A stretch of DNA of 9,652 nucleotides from the NCBI GenBank assembly GCA_046482735.1, contig JAWOEL010000072.1, positions 1 through 9,652 of the forward strand, in the 5' to 3' direction. This DNA is from JAQICB01 sp046482735 (GTDB taxonomy: Bacteria; Bacteroidota; Bacteroidia; Bacteroidales; UBA1715). The translations under genes were made by a program, and so were the position numbers. Below, in pieces: positions 1 to 7,448 of this stretch; positions within the stretch are counted from its first letter, which is position 1; each line of letters starts with the position of its first letter. Below the pieces are notes generated by a model. That model was not told the DNA's origin. It worked only from the letters and a program-made list of their open reading frames with translations, and made no database searches.

Positions 1-974
1 GTGTATGTGTCTGAAGTAGCACCACCAATAGGAGCCCCGTCTTTTACCCATGAAAATGAAGCATTAATTGTACTTACATTTGCATTGAGAGTAACCGAAG
101 AAGTTCCACAAAGACTTGTATTTACACCTAAGTCAGGCCCTTCGCATTGTACATACGCAACATCTTCATAATTTGATGAAATTGTTACATCGTCAATATA
201 TGTGTAACATGTAGAGGTTGGTGCCCATGTTGCATCATCTCCTCCGTGGAATGTAGAAATATAAAGATTATCTATTTTATCCTCGTTACTGGTGAAACGA
301 ATACCTGTTACATGGAGAACCTCTTTTCCATTCACCCATATTTGCACTTCGCCGTCGTATGTTGAACCATCTGTATTAATTTTTACGCGTTCTGTAATAT
401 GATACCATTCACCCGGAATAAAAGTAACTTCTCCGCCTTCCGGCCAATGTAAGTCGATGTCTTCTCCGTATGTGCCGGGTTTATCCATATGATATAAATA
501 CAAAACAGCCTTTCCGCCTGTTCTCCACATTAATCGACAGGTAAAACCCATAGTTCCTGAACTACAATCATCACCGCCACTACAGTTATCTCCACCGGCT
601 AAACCTGGAAGTTTTCCTCCATAGCTTGTTGTTCCCCATGTAAAATTTTCCGAAAATTTAAGATTATAAGATGAATAGACTTCATCCTGAGGACTAAATT
701 CTAGGCGAACCTGACATCCTGTATTTGAAGTGCCATAGTTATCTGCCGGATATTCAATTTGTAATGATTGTGTTCCCGAAATAGATGTGGAATTAGTAAC
801 CCATGTTCTGTCGACTAATCCGTTATCCCAGGTGCCTGTGTTAAAACCGTCTGCTTGCCAGACTGAGCGCTCATATGCCGTAGCAACGGGCTGTGATTCG
901 AAATCGGTATGATAATAAACCTGTGATTGTGCTACAAATGACACAAATAAAAAGAGTGTGGGGAAAAGTCTCAT
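1..974 (-). CDS. Secreted polysaccharide lyase family 14-like protein, C-terminus cut by window edge
   Basis: The gene reads leftwards from ATG at 974 and is open to position 1, giving 324 residues with the 3' end missing. Residues 1-18 (MRLFPTLFLFVSFVAQSQ) form a signal peptide. Residues about 65-268 resemble the PL14 beta-jelly-roll lyase fold: YSSYNLKFSENF (100-111), GGKLPGLAGG (119-128), CSGG (131-134), RLMWR (147-151), LYLY (158-161) and a late YIDDV strand (259-263). From memory, the chlorovirus PL14 enzyme vAL-1 uses Lys, Ser, Arg, Tyr, Tyr; here K121, R147, Y159 and Y161 have matching spacing, with T145 in place of Ser. Residues from about 277 (CEGPDLGVNTSLC) look like the start of an Ig/PKD-like module of the kind found in large secreted Bacteroidota proteins. 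Probable role: extracellular breakdown of a uronic-acid polysaccharide. The substrate cannot be read from the sequence. The start is chosen because the signal peptide follows it directly. Confidence 0.72.
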   Translation of the reverse strand, partial: MRLFPTLFLFVSFVAQSQVYYHTDFESQPVATAYERSVWQADGFNTGTWDNGLVDRTWVTNSTSISGTQSLQIEYPADNYGTSNTGCQVRLEFSPQDEVYSSYNLKFSENFTWGTTSYGGKLPGLAGGDNCSGGDDCSSGTMGFTCRLMWRTGGKAVLYLYHMDKPGTYGEDIDLHWPEGGEVTFIPGEWYHITERVKINTDGSTYDGEVQIWVNGKEVLHVTGIRFTSNEDKIDNLYISTFHGGDDATWAPTSTCYTYIDDVTISSNYEDVAYVQCEGPDLGVNTSLCGTSSVTLNANVSTINASFSWVKDGAPIGGATSDTY

Positions 975-1024
975 AATGTATTTTACTTACTTGTTTATAA
1001 AGTAAATATAATACATTATGAGAC
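968..1024. repeat. 15-bp perfect inverted repeat over the lyase start codon
   Basis: GTCTCATAATGTATT at 968-982 is the exact reverse complement of AATACATTATGAGAC at 1010-1024. An inner pair, TTTACTT (982-988) with AAGTAAA (1000-1006), extends the stem after a small bulge and leaves an 11-nt AT-rich loop (989-999). The lyase ATG (974-972, minus strand) lies inside one arm. On the minus strand the hairpin is followed by TTTTCCC, a weak T-run, so a terminator for the upstream truncated permease is possible but not convincing. It could also be a translational lock on the lyase start, or an operator for a dimeric regulator. Confidence 0.85.
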
Positions 1025-1032
1025 AGTTTGAA
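1003..1032 (-). promoter_or_regulatory. Weak candidate promoter for the lyase gene
   Basis: On the minus strand TTC (1032-1030), a 19-nt spacer and TATATTTA (1010-1003) approximate the Bacteroidota TTG-N19-21-TAnnTTTG pattern, with one mismatch in each box. Transcription would begin near 996, inside the loop of the inverted repeat, so such a transcript would lack one hairpin arm. The call rests on pattern only, in AT-rich DNA. Confidence 0.22.
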
Positions 1033-1038
1033 AAAAAA

Positions 1039-2010
1039 TTATAAAAGATGTACAGCATTATATGTATGTGTTAAATCACGATGTGATTTTATTGCATTCA
1101 TCAAAAATGAAATAATTTGTTTTGCCTCGTGCAGAAGTTGAATGTACAACATACTGTTTCGTGTATTTACCGCACCGTTTTTCACCCGTTTCAAGTGTTT
1201 TTTACGAATTTTATTTATGAGGGTAAATAAGTCGTTTTGTTCCTCAATTAAAGCATCGAATGTATCAAAATCTGCATGCTCGAGAGCTTCAATAATGTGA
1301 GCAAAGTACGATTCCAAATGAGTTTTAATTTCATATAAATCAGCTTTTTGTTCATCAATAAGTGGTTTATGATTATTGCCAACATGATCATATGCCGGTG
1401 AAGTAATAAAGGTGAGACTGCGAGCCATTTCTCGTAAATAATCTACAACCTGAACATAGTTGAAGTTAATTTCCATGTTGGTTTCTTGTAAATCTATGAG
1501 TGTAGTACTTACTTGATCTTTGAGCTGTTTTGCATTTTTGTCCAACTGTTTGCTTCGTTGTTTTGCCCGTTTGAGTTCATGATGATTGTAGGCATTGAAT
1601 CCATCATATACTTGCGAAAGAATATCAGCCGTTTGAGTAAACACTGAATTAATTCCCGAGAACGAACGGGTAATAACATTTGTGTCGGTTAAATCTATTT
1701 TTTGTGAATCAAGATATTCTTTTTCTTTGTCCTTTTTAGATTTAAACATTTTAGATTTTTCTAAAACTATTATTGCAATTACAAATAATGCAAGTAATGC
1801 ATAAATGCCACCAATATGAATTATGTATACAACAATTGCACAAAAGGTAAAGGCAATAAATGCAGTTAAGAACCAACCTGCAATTACGGTAAGTACTCCG
1901 GTAATTCGGTATACTGCCGTTTCACGTCCCCATGCACCATCGGAAAATGATGTTCCCATTGCAACCATAAATGTAACATAGGTTGTTGATAATGGCAATT
2001 GGAGAGATAT
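1039..2010 (-). pseudogene. 5'-truncated PiT-family phosphate permease with PhoU-like C-terminal domain
   Basis: The reading frame is open from 2106 to the stop at 1039, but only about residues 33-355 of that frame look like the family. LPLSTTYVTFMVAMGTS and AWGRETAVYRITGVLTVIAGWF match the second signature region and following helix of Bacteroidota PiT permeases. Two membrane segments follow (about residues 69-97 and 99-115), then a basic linker and a helical, charged PhoU-like domain (about 150-345). Full-length relatives have roughly 700-750 residues, so the whole N-terminal transport core, including the first GANDVANA-type motif, is missing. The 32 residues before the match, from 2106 to 2011, have no recognisable family character, and the receptor stop codon lies only 4 bp beyond. 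The fragment cannot transport phosphate by itself. An internal ATG (MVAMGTS) could give a product of about 308 residues. Deletion, recombination or an assembly join would all explain it. Confidence 0.75.
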
Positions 2011-2110
2011 TTTTAATACAATAATATGTACACATTTTGCTTTACAATGGCCGAGGAGCAGTAATGATAATGAATAATTGTGTATAAGTAATGTATGAAT
2101 ATTCACAAAG

Positions 2111-4486
2111 TTAAAACTGAATACGATATAACATCATTGGCATGAATCCCTTTTGATATACTGTATACACCTCATGTTGCGACGCATCATAATCCTGCAT
2201 AAACACATTTTGATGATTGGTAACGTTTTGTAAGTCGAGTCCCCATTCCTGATTAAATTTGGCACCATTATGCTTCAGACCAATACGCACATCGGTTCTA
2301 AAATAGGCATCGTATCGGTACTCAAAAATTTCGTCCATATTATACACCTTTTTATTTTGTTCGTTTGAAGCCTCTATATCAATAGGCATATATGGTTTTC
2401 CACCCGCAACGGTAGTACGAATATCACAAGTCAGCATAAGATTTTTCGAAACCTCATACTCATACCCGCCAAGAAAGTTAAGCACATACGAATTATTAAA
2501 AGCCGTATTTCGCGTCACATTATTATAATCAGTATATTTAGAATCAAATACAGAAGCCGTAGCAAGCACATAATAGCCATCATGTATGTGACGTTCAAGC
2601 GTAATTTCAATTCCCTTATTGGTACCGGTTCCGGAATTTTCCAAATGCCCAATGTCAAACACATAAAACTCCGCACCGGAATTTATAAGTGAATATTCGG
2701 GCATTTCGCGACTTACGGGCACATTGTCCACATACTGATAATACAACTCCGTCTGAAAACGCCAATAAGTAAAAAACGGTACTGAATAAGTGAACACATA
2801 ATGCGTGTTTTTGGTAAAACCAATATCTTTATTGGTGTATATAAAATCCTGACTATCATTAATGTATTCTCTATGAAAATAAATTTGTTTAATCTGCGTC
2901 TGATTATGAATACCATACCCGAACTTTAAGGATTGATTATACGGCAAATAGAACTCCACCCCCGCACGCGGCTCAATAACCATTTGTGAATTCACATCAA
3001 AATACTGTGTATGAGCACCTGCATATAATCTCACATTGTGCACAGGTTTGTATTCTCCTTGTACATACGATTGAACGAGCCCCAAAGGTTCTTCAATATC
3101 TCTACCAGTTTCAAAACCACGTTCCGGACCTTGAAAAGTACTATCTATATAATCTATAGTAAACATGTCATATATATAGCCGGCTGACATATGTAAATTA
3201 GACGTTAATTTATACTTAATTTTTTGATTAATAGAAATTTTATGTTGCTGATGATTTTGCCGGTGCATAGGCAAAGTAGAATCCTGATATACCGAATCAA
3301 ATACAGTAGAAATAGTAGTAGACTGAAAAGAGCCGGTTGTGCGTAAGCTCGTATTCTTATTAAAAAAATATGTATGGCTCGCTGCATATGCCCCTGTATT
3401 AGAGCCAAAATCAGTAGCTGTTCCATGTGGATTATAACTATTACTTGCATCAGAATCGGTCCGCCCCAACTCAATATAACTATCGCCCCATATGCCAAAA
3501 AATTTAAACATTCCATTCTCCTCAGTCGGAACAGTTATGTTATAAGTAAGATCTTTATATTGCGGAATAGCAGCACCCGTTCCAAAATCCAATCCCATAG
3601 CATTCATAACATCAAGTGTAGAATACCGAAAATTTATGAGGTATGACGGACGTATTGCCGTTTGCGTTGTTATAGGACCTTCAGCACCAAGTTCAAAACC
3701 ATTTAACCCCATTTGACCGGTAAACTCATGTGAATATGTATTGCCTGACCGCAAATGCAAATCGAACACCCCGGCTATAGCATTTCCATATTCTGCAGGA
3801 AAAGCACCAATCAGAAAATCAGACGTAGCCAGTAAATTATTATTAATCATACTTATTGGCCCACCGGTAGAACCCAATGTTGAAAAATGATTAGGATTTG
3901 GAATCTCCACTCCATTAATACGCCACAACACACCAATAGGAGAATTTCCACGAATTATTATATCATTCCGGGAATCATCTTTAGACATAACGCCCGCATA
4001 GTTAGCAACCATACGAGCAGGGTCGCCCAAACTACCGGCAAATCGTTCGGTTTGCTCTACCGATATTGCCCGGGCACTAACTGTTGACATATCATTAAGT
4101 GGCTCATTTTGCGGTTTATGTGCTGTTATAACCACACGATCTGTTTCCACCACATGTTCCTGTAAACCTACATGCACAAAACTCTCTTTTCCACTTACCA
4201 CCAAAACATTCGGTATTATTTGAGACTTATATCCAACATACGTAATTTCAAATGATTGTCTCCCCAAGGGAACATCATGAATAGTAAACTCACCCTGTTC
4301 TGTCGTAATTGCCGACAATTCAGGTTTATCTACCACACTTACCAATGCTCCTACAAGAGGATATTGTGTGGTTTCGTCCACTACTACTCCGCGAACAGTT
4401 TGATGCGATTGACTTTCCTGTGACAACACAGTTGTGAATATACAATGCAATATTACAACTATGAAGATGCTAGTTGTTTTTTTCAT
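2111..4486 (-). CDS. TonB-dependent outer-membrane receptor with carboxypeptidase-regulatory-like N-domain
   Basis: The product is a 791-residue outer-membrane protein. Residues 1-22 (MKKTTSIFIVVILHCIFTTVLS) form a signal peptide, which favours the ATG at 4486 over upstream in-frame codons. Residues about 30-115 are a CarboxypepD_reg-like beta domain (VRGVVVDETTQYPLVGALVS, then GEFTIHDVPLG and YVGYKSQ). VVITA near 118-122 may be the TonB-box region. A plug domain follows (IIIRGNSPIGVLWRINGVEI, then AEYGNAIAGVFDLHLRSGN). The rest is a beta-barrel rich in aromatic residues, and the chain ends YRIQF with the terminal Phe typical of barrel assembly. The receptor takes up a ligand through TonB energy, but the ligand is unknown. 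No SusD-like lipoprotein lies beside it and it lacks SusC length (about 1000 residues), so it is not a classical Sus pair. A secreted lyase lies downstream on the same strand, with a truncated permease between them. Confidence 0.93.
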   Translation of the reverse strand: MKKTTSIFIVVILHCIFTTVLSQESQSHQTVRGVVVDETTQYPLVGALVSVVDKPELSAITTEQGEFTIHDVPLGRQSFEITYVGYKSQIIPNVLVVSGKESFVHVGLQEHVVETDRVVITAHKPQNEPLNDMSTVSARAISVEQTERFAGSLGDPARMVANYAGVMSKDDSRNDIIIRGNSPIGVLWRINGVEIPNPNHFSTLGSTGGPISMINNNLLATSDFLIGAFPAEYGNAIAGVFDLHLRSGNTYSHEFTGQMGLNGFELGAEGPITTQTAIRPSYLINFRYSTLDVMNAMGLDFGTGAAIPQYKDLTYNITVPTEENGMFKFFGIWGDSYIELGRTDSDASNSYNPHGTATDFGSNTGAYAASHTYFFNKNTSLRTTGSFQSTTISTVFDSVYQDSTLPMHRQNHQQHKISINQKIKYKLTSNLHMSAGYIYDMFTIDYIDSTFQGPERGFETGRDIEEPLGLVQSYVQGEYKPVHNVRLYAGAHTQYFDVNSQMVIEPRAGVEFYLPYNQSLKFGYGIHNQTQIKQIYFHREYINDSQDFIYTNKDIGFTKNTHYVFTYSVPFFTYWRFQTELYYQYVDNVPVSREMPEYSLINSGAEFYVFDIGHLENSGTGTNKGIEITLERHIHDGYYVLATASVFDSKYTDYNNVTRNTAFNNSYVLNFLGGYEYEVSKNLMLTCDIRTTVAGGKPYMPIDIEASNEQNKKVYNMDEIFEYRYDAYFRTDVRIGLKHNGAKFNQEWGLDLQNVTNHQNVFMQDYDASQHEVYTVYQKGFMPMMLYRIQF

Positions 4487-4527
4487 GTCTTTTATGGTAT
4501 GTTTAGATAATAAAAATAAGAAAAAAA

Positions 4528-4557
4528 TTGTTTTCCACAAAAATATATAGAAATTTG
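4528..4557 (+). promoter_or_regulatory. Candidate promoter for typA
   Basis: TTG at 4528-4530 is followed after 19 nt by GAAATTTG at 4550-4557, which has one mismatch to TAnnTTTG. This would give a leader of roughly 27 nt before the ATG at 4591. It interleaves with the divergent receptor promoter on the other strand. GGGAG at 4575-4579, 11 nt before the ATG, can act as a ribosome binding site. Confidence 0.4.
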
Positions 4558-4567
4558 CATCCCCGAA
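4538..4567 (-). promoter_or_regulatory. Candidate promoter for the TonB-dependent receptor
   Basis: On the minus strand TATTTTTG (4545-4538) matches the TAnnTTTG -7 consensus of Bacteroidota. TTC (4567-4565) lies 19 nt upstream, near the TTG -33 element. The -7 box is about 51 nt upstream of the receptor ATG. The region is AT-rich, so chance matches are possible. Confidence 0.42.
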
Positions 4568-4590
4568 ATAGTACGGGAGTTATTTATACG

Positions 4591-6408
4591 ATGAATATGC
4601 AAAAAATTAAAAACATTGCCATTATAGCACACGTTGACCATGGCAAAACAACTTTAGTAGACAAAATCTTACACCACGTAAAAACGTTTCAGGAGCACGA
4701 AGAGGTAGATGATTTAATTCTTGATAACAATGACCTTGAACGAGAACGCGGCATTACAATTTTATCAAAAAACGTATCAGTTCGGTATAAAGGATATAAA
4801 ATAAACATTATAGATACTCCAGGTCACTCTGATTTTGGTGGAGAAGTTGAACGAGTACTTAATATGGCTGATGGCGTTTTGCTATTAGTAGATGCCTTTG
4901 AGGGGCCTATGCCACAAACACGCTTTGTACTCGAAAAAGCAATAGAATTAAATTTAAAACCTTTAGTTGTCATAAATAAAGTAGATAAACCTAATTGTGA
5001 CCCCGAAGCAGCTCATGAAGCAGTATTTGATTTAATGTGCACTCTCGAAGCAAACGAAAATCAATTAGATTTCCAAACAGTATACGGCTCATCAAAAGAT
5101 GGGTGGATGTCTCATGAATGGGATAAGCCAACAACTGATTTTGGTTGCCTTTTGGACGCTATAGTTGAACATATGCCATCTGCAGAAAAACATGAGGGGA
5201 CACTACAAATGAAAATAACCTCATTAGATTACTCATCATATGTCGGACGTATAGCCGTAGGGAGAGTTAGCAGAGGAAGTGTAAAGGCGGGACAACAAGT
5301 TTCATTGGTAAAACGGGACAATTCTGTTCACAAAGCAAAAATCAAAGAACTTTTTGTGTTTGAAGGCCTTGGAAAAGAAAAAGTAACAACTTCTGTAGAG
5401 TCTGGTGAAATATGTGCAATTGTGGGTGTTGATGGATTTGATATAGGTGATACCGTTGCTGATGCCGAAAATCCGGAAGCATTACCATTTATTCCAATTG
5501 ACGAACCAACAATGTCAATGGTATTTACTAACAATACATCACCGTTTTTTGGAAAAGAGGGTAAATTTATCACATCCCGCCACATTCGCGAACGCTTATT
5601 TCGCGAACTTGAAAAAAATCTTGCAATGCGTATCGAAGAAACTGATTCTCCGGATTCATTACTTGTATTCGGACGGGGGATTATGCATCTTTCAGTACTT
5701 ATAGAAACTATGCGTCGCGAAGGGTATGAATTACAAGTAGGACAACCACGGGTAATTACCAAAGATATTGACGGCACAAAACATGAACCGGTTGAAATTG
5801 CTTCTATACATGTTCCTGATGAATTTTCGGGTAAAGTTATTGAATTAATGAGTCAGCGTAAGGGGGAGTTGCAACAAATGATTTCCAAAAACGATCGTGT
5901 TCATCTTGAATTTATTATTCCTTCACGAGGATTAATTGGGCTTACCAATTCTATTTTAACAGCTACAGAAGGACAAGCTATTGTATCGCACCGATTTCAT
6001 GCTTTTGAACCATGGAAAGGTTCTATAAATACTGTAAATAACGGTGCTCTTATTGCTATGGAGTCGGGATCAACATTTGCATATGCTATTGATAAATTGC
6101 AAGACAGAGGAAAATTTTTCATTTTTCCGGGAGAAGAAGTATATGCAGGTCAGGTTATTGGCGAACATATTCGTGAAAATGATTTAATTATTAATGTCGG
6201 GAAAAGTAAAAAATTGACCAACATGCGGACTTCCGGTGCAGATGACAAAACAAATATTACTCCACCAACTCGAATGTCTTTGGAAGAACATATGGAATAT
6301 ATACGTGGTGACGAATATTTGGAAATTACGCCAAAATCTCTTCGCATTCGTAAAATATTGTTAAATGAACATGACAGAAAACGGCAAATGATTAAAGGGC
6401 AAAATTAA
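4591..6408 (+). CDS. typA: Ribosome-associated translational GTPase TypA/BipA
   Basis: The product has 605 residues, the usual length of the family. The GTPase motifs are complete: P-loop AHVDHGKT (13-20), switch I RGITI (53-57), DTPGH (75-79), NKVD (129-132) and a G5-like GSSKDG (166-171). An EF-Tu-like domain 2 follows, then EF-G III/V-like domains with GRGIMHLSVLIETMRREGYE and the BipA C-terminal domain (LIGLTNSILTATEG, later GKSKKLTNMRTSGADD). BipA binds the 70S ribosome at the EF-G site and acts in ribosome assembly and stress or cold adaptation. The start at 4591 has a GGGAG site 11 nt upstream; ATG 4597 (MQKIKN) is an equally family-like alternative. The in-frame codons further upstream encode nothing conserved and overlap the promoter. 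The gene is monocistronic here, divergent from the receptor and followed by 1 kb of non-coding DNA. Confidence 0.97.
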   Translation: MNMQKIKNIAIIAHVDHGKTTLVDKILHHVKTFQEHEEVDDLILDNNDLERERGITILSKNVSVRYKGYKINIIDTPGHSDFGGEVERVLNMADGVLLLVDAFEGPMPQTRFVLEKAIELNLKPLVVINKVDKPNCDPEAAHEAVFDLMCTLEANENQLDFQTVYGSSKDGWMSHEWDKPTTDFGCLLDAIVEHMPSAEKHEGTLQMKITSLDYSSYVGRIAVGRVSRGSVKAGQQVSLVKRDNSVHKAKIKELFVFEGLGKEKVTTSVESGEICAIVGVDGFDIGDTVADAENPEALPFIPIDEPTMSMVFTNNTSPFFGKEGKFITSRHIRERLFRELEKNLAMRIEETDSPDSLLVFGRGIMHLSVLIETMRREGYELQVGQPRVITKDIDGTKHEPVEIASIHVPDEFSGKVIELMSQRKGELQQMISKNDRVHLEFIIPSRGLIGLTNSILTATEGQAIVSHRFHAFEPWKGSINTVNNGALIAMESGSTFAYAIDKLQDRGKFFIFPGEEVYAGQVIGEHIRENDLIINVGKSKKLTNMRTSGADDKTNITPPTRMSLEEHMEYIRGDEYLEITPKSLRIRKILLNEHDRKRQMIKGQN

Positions 6409-6594
6409 TTGTTAAATGCGTTGTGGTGAAAGGTTTATCGGTGGTTGGTAACAATAGATATTAGGTGTTAGATATGAGATATTTTTCATGGTTATTGGTA
6501 GCGAGATATGAATAATGCTTAATTCTCAATGCTTAATATGAACCGAGCAATAGTGAGCTCATTGACCGTAGGGAAATAATGCTTCGGTGCACAC

Positions 6595-6766
6595 AAAGAA
6601 CCGCCGGTACACTTCCCACGTCATCCTGAGCGAACGTGTCCGTTTACTAACGGAACGTAGTGGAGCGTGAGGATCTCACCAATTGAAACACTTAAAGAAC
6701 CGTTAGTGCAGGTGCACGAGATTAACTTCGTTGAGCTAAAGGCTCGCACTAGCGGTGGTATTTCTT
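6595..6766. repeat. Composite repeat element with imperfect inverted ends and inner GTCATCCTGAGCGAA module
   Basis: The left end AAAGAACCGCCGGTACAC (6595-6612) is imperfectly mirrored at the right end by GCACTAGCGGTGGTATTTCTT (6746-6766). A related copy, AAAGAACCGTTAGTGC, lies inside at 6694-6709. The core 6620-6677 starts GTCATCCTGAGCGAA and ends GAGGATCTC, a widespread Bacteroidota intergenic repeat pattern (recalled, not searched). The core carries a perfect hairpin, TCCGTT-TACT-AACGGA (6639-6654), that appears inserted into the usual GAACGTAGTG run. A second small stem, GAGC/GCTC, lies at 6733-6745. Confidence 0.55.
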
Positions 6767-6783
6767 AAAAGAATAACAAAGTC

Positions 6784-6867
6784 CTGCCTTTCAGGCAGAT
6801 GTCCTACTCATTTCTATTTCCGTAGGTCACAGACCTCCGGTTATGAAAATACAACACCTTCGGTGTT
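6784..6867. repeat. Cluster of three compact GC-rich hairpins
   Basis: CTGCCT-TTC-AGGCAG spans 6784-6798. CCG-T-AGGTC-ACA-GACCT-C-CGG spans 6820-6840, with one mismatch. AACACC-TTC-GGTGTT spans 6853-6867. All three have 3-nt loops and stand out from the AT-rich surroundings. They resemble REP-type palindromes; a terminator role is unlikely because no T-run follows. Confidence 0.65.
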
Positions 6868-7041
6868 AGTGTGCTAAAATAAAACGGAAGAAAAATTAAT
6901 CTCAATTTTTCGATTAATTATGTACATTAATAGAAACAAGCTGAGTTGAATAAAATCTCCCATTGTACCTTGCCTTGTGCCTTATTTTAGGTGGATACTT
7001 TTTCGCTGTTGTTGCGGATATTTTTCAGTTGGTATATACAG

Positions 7042-7072
7042 GTAATGCATCGGTAGTTCGTTGTGTAATCTG
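7042..7072. repeat. Direct repeat, copy 1 (31 bp, 26 matches to 7281-7311)
   Basis: The shared core AGTTCGTTGTG is followed by AATCTG in both copies, and in both a TCTCATAT/TCTCGTAT run follows within about 25 bp. The reverse complement of the core resembles the AAAGAACCG ends of the element at 6595, so these may belong to one repeat family present in both orientations. Confidence 0.6.
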
Positions 7073-7157
7073 ATAACTGACATCTCGTATCTATTGTCAC
7101 CACAGAGAACCACAGAACATATAACATATAACAATTATTCACATTCATTCGAAGCAC

Positions 7158-7276
7158 GTCATCTTGAATGAAGCGAAGCGGAATGAAAGATCTCGTGCAC
7201 TTGCACTGTAGGTTATTTAATGTCGTTTTTCATTGCCTGAGATTACCACACTCCACTGCGTTTCATTCGTAATGAC
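7158..7276. repeat. MITE/REP-like element with long imperfect terminal inverted repeats
   Basis: The left end (7158 onward, GTCATCTTGAATGAAGCG, ending AAGATCTC near 7194) is mirrored by the right end (GAGATT at 7239 to AATGAC at 7276). About 37 nt are alignable as an inverted pair, with roughly 70 percent identity. GTGCAC (7195-7200) and TTGCACTGT follow the left arm. The element is 119 bp long, contains no gene and could fold into a long hairpin. It is related in sequence to the 6619 module. Any mobility would need a transposase supplied from elsewhere. Confidence 0.6.
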
Positions 7277-7280
7277 ATGG

Positions 7281-7311
7281 GTAGTGCACTGGCAGTTCGT
7301 TGTGGAATCTG
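7281..7311. repeat. Direct repeat, copy 2 (pairs with 7042-7072)
   Basis: It differs from copy 1 at five of 31 positions and lies just outside the right end of the 7158-7276 element. The pair flanks that element and the 85 bp before it, as expected if the whole unit was inserted or duplicated. Confidence 0.6.
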
Positions 7312-7413
7312 AATCTAATATCTCATATTTAATATTTTATATCTATCAAACATTATTTATGTGTGCACAATTCAAAAAAAATATAAATAATCAATTTATA
7401 TAACAAAAAAATA

Positions 7414-7421
7414 TATATTTG
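7414..7421 (+). promoter_or_regulatory. Bacteroidota-type -7 box for the riboswitch transcript
   Basis: TATATTTG matches TAnnTTTG exactly. It lies 28 nt before the aptamer, so transcription would begin near 7428 and include the whole riboswitch. No clear TTG lies at the expected -33 distance. Confidence 0.55.
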
Positions 7422-7448
7422 CACAAAAATTACGTTCATTTTTTATTG

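Larger units (their letters stand above)
6409..7413. other. Non-coding, repeat-derived intergenic region (about 1 kb)
   Basis: I see no credible reading frame on either strand. The stretch is a patchwork: short TAATATCTCATATC-like runs (around 6459-6482, 7079-7095 and 7315-7345), two elements with GTCATCnTGA ends (6619 and 7158), three compact hairpins (6784-6867), a diverged direct repeat (7042/7281) and a CACCACAGAGAACCACAGA run near 7099. Such sequence is typical of gene-free spacers in repeat-rich Bacteroidota genomes. The individual parts are listed separately. No strong terminator follows typA. Confidence 0.75.

Noticed and set aside
968..1024. Invertible (phase-variable) promoter flanked by inverted repeats
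   Set aside because: The arms suit a site-specific recombinase, but only 27 bp lie between them, far shorter than known invertible promoters, and inversion would barely change the sequence. No recombinase gene is nearby.
3205..3516. Antisense reading frame within the receptor gene
   Set aside because: It lies inside the beta-barrel coding region on the same strand but in another frame, with low-complexity Ile/Leu content and no family resemblance; a shadow of the receptor.
4487..4540. Longer receptor start at 4540
   Set aside because: The extra 18 residues precede a clean signal peptide and would run through the predicted -7 box; ATG at 4486 is the better start.
4528..4590. Upstream in-frame extension of typA
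   Set aside because: Family members begin at MQKI(R/K)NIAIIAHVDHGK; the extra codons cover the predicted promoter and the GGGAG ribosome site.
5328..5777. 150-codon minus-strand frame inside typA
   Set aside because: It is fully within the conserved GTPase gene, with Ser/Arg/Ile-biased composition and no motif; a shadow frame.
6408..6455. Inverted repeat ATTGTTA/TAACAAT after typA as a terminator
   Set aside because: A 7-bp A/T-rich stem with a 34-nt loop and no T-run is not a credible terminator.
6409..7413. CRISPR array or tRNA gene in the long spacer
   Set aside because: The repeats are two-copy, diverged and not evenly spaced, and no cloverleaf or GGTTCGAATCC-like T-arm was found.
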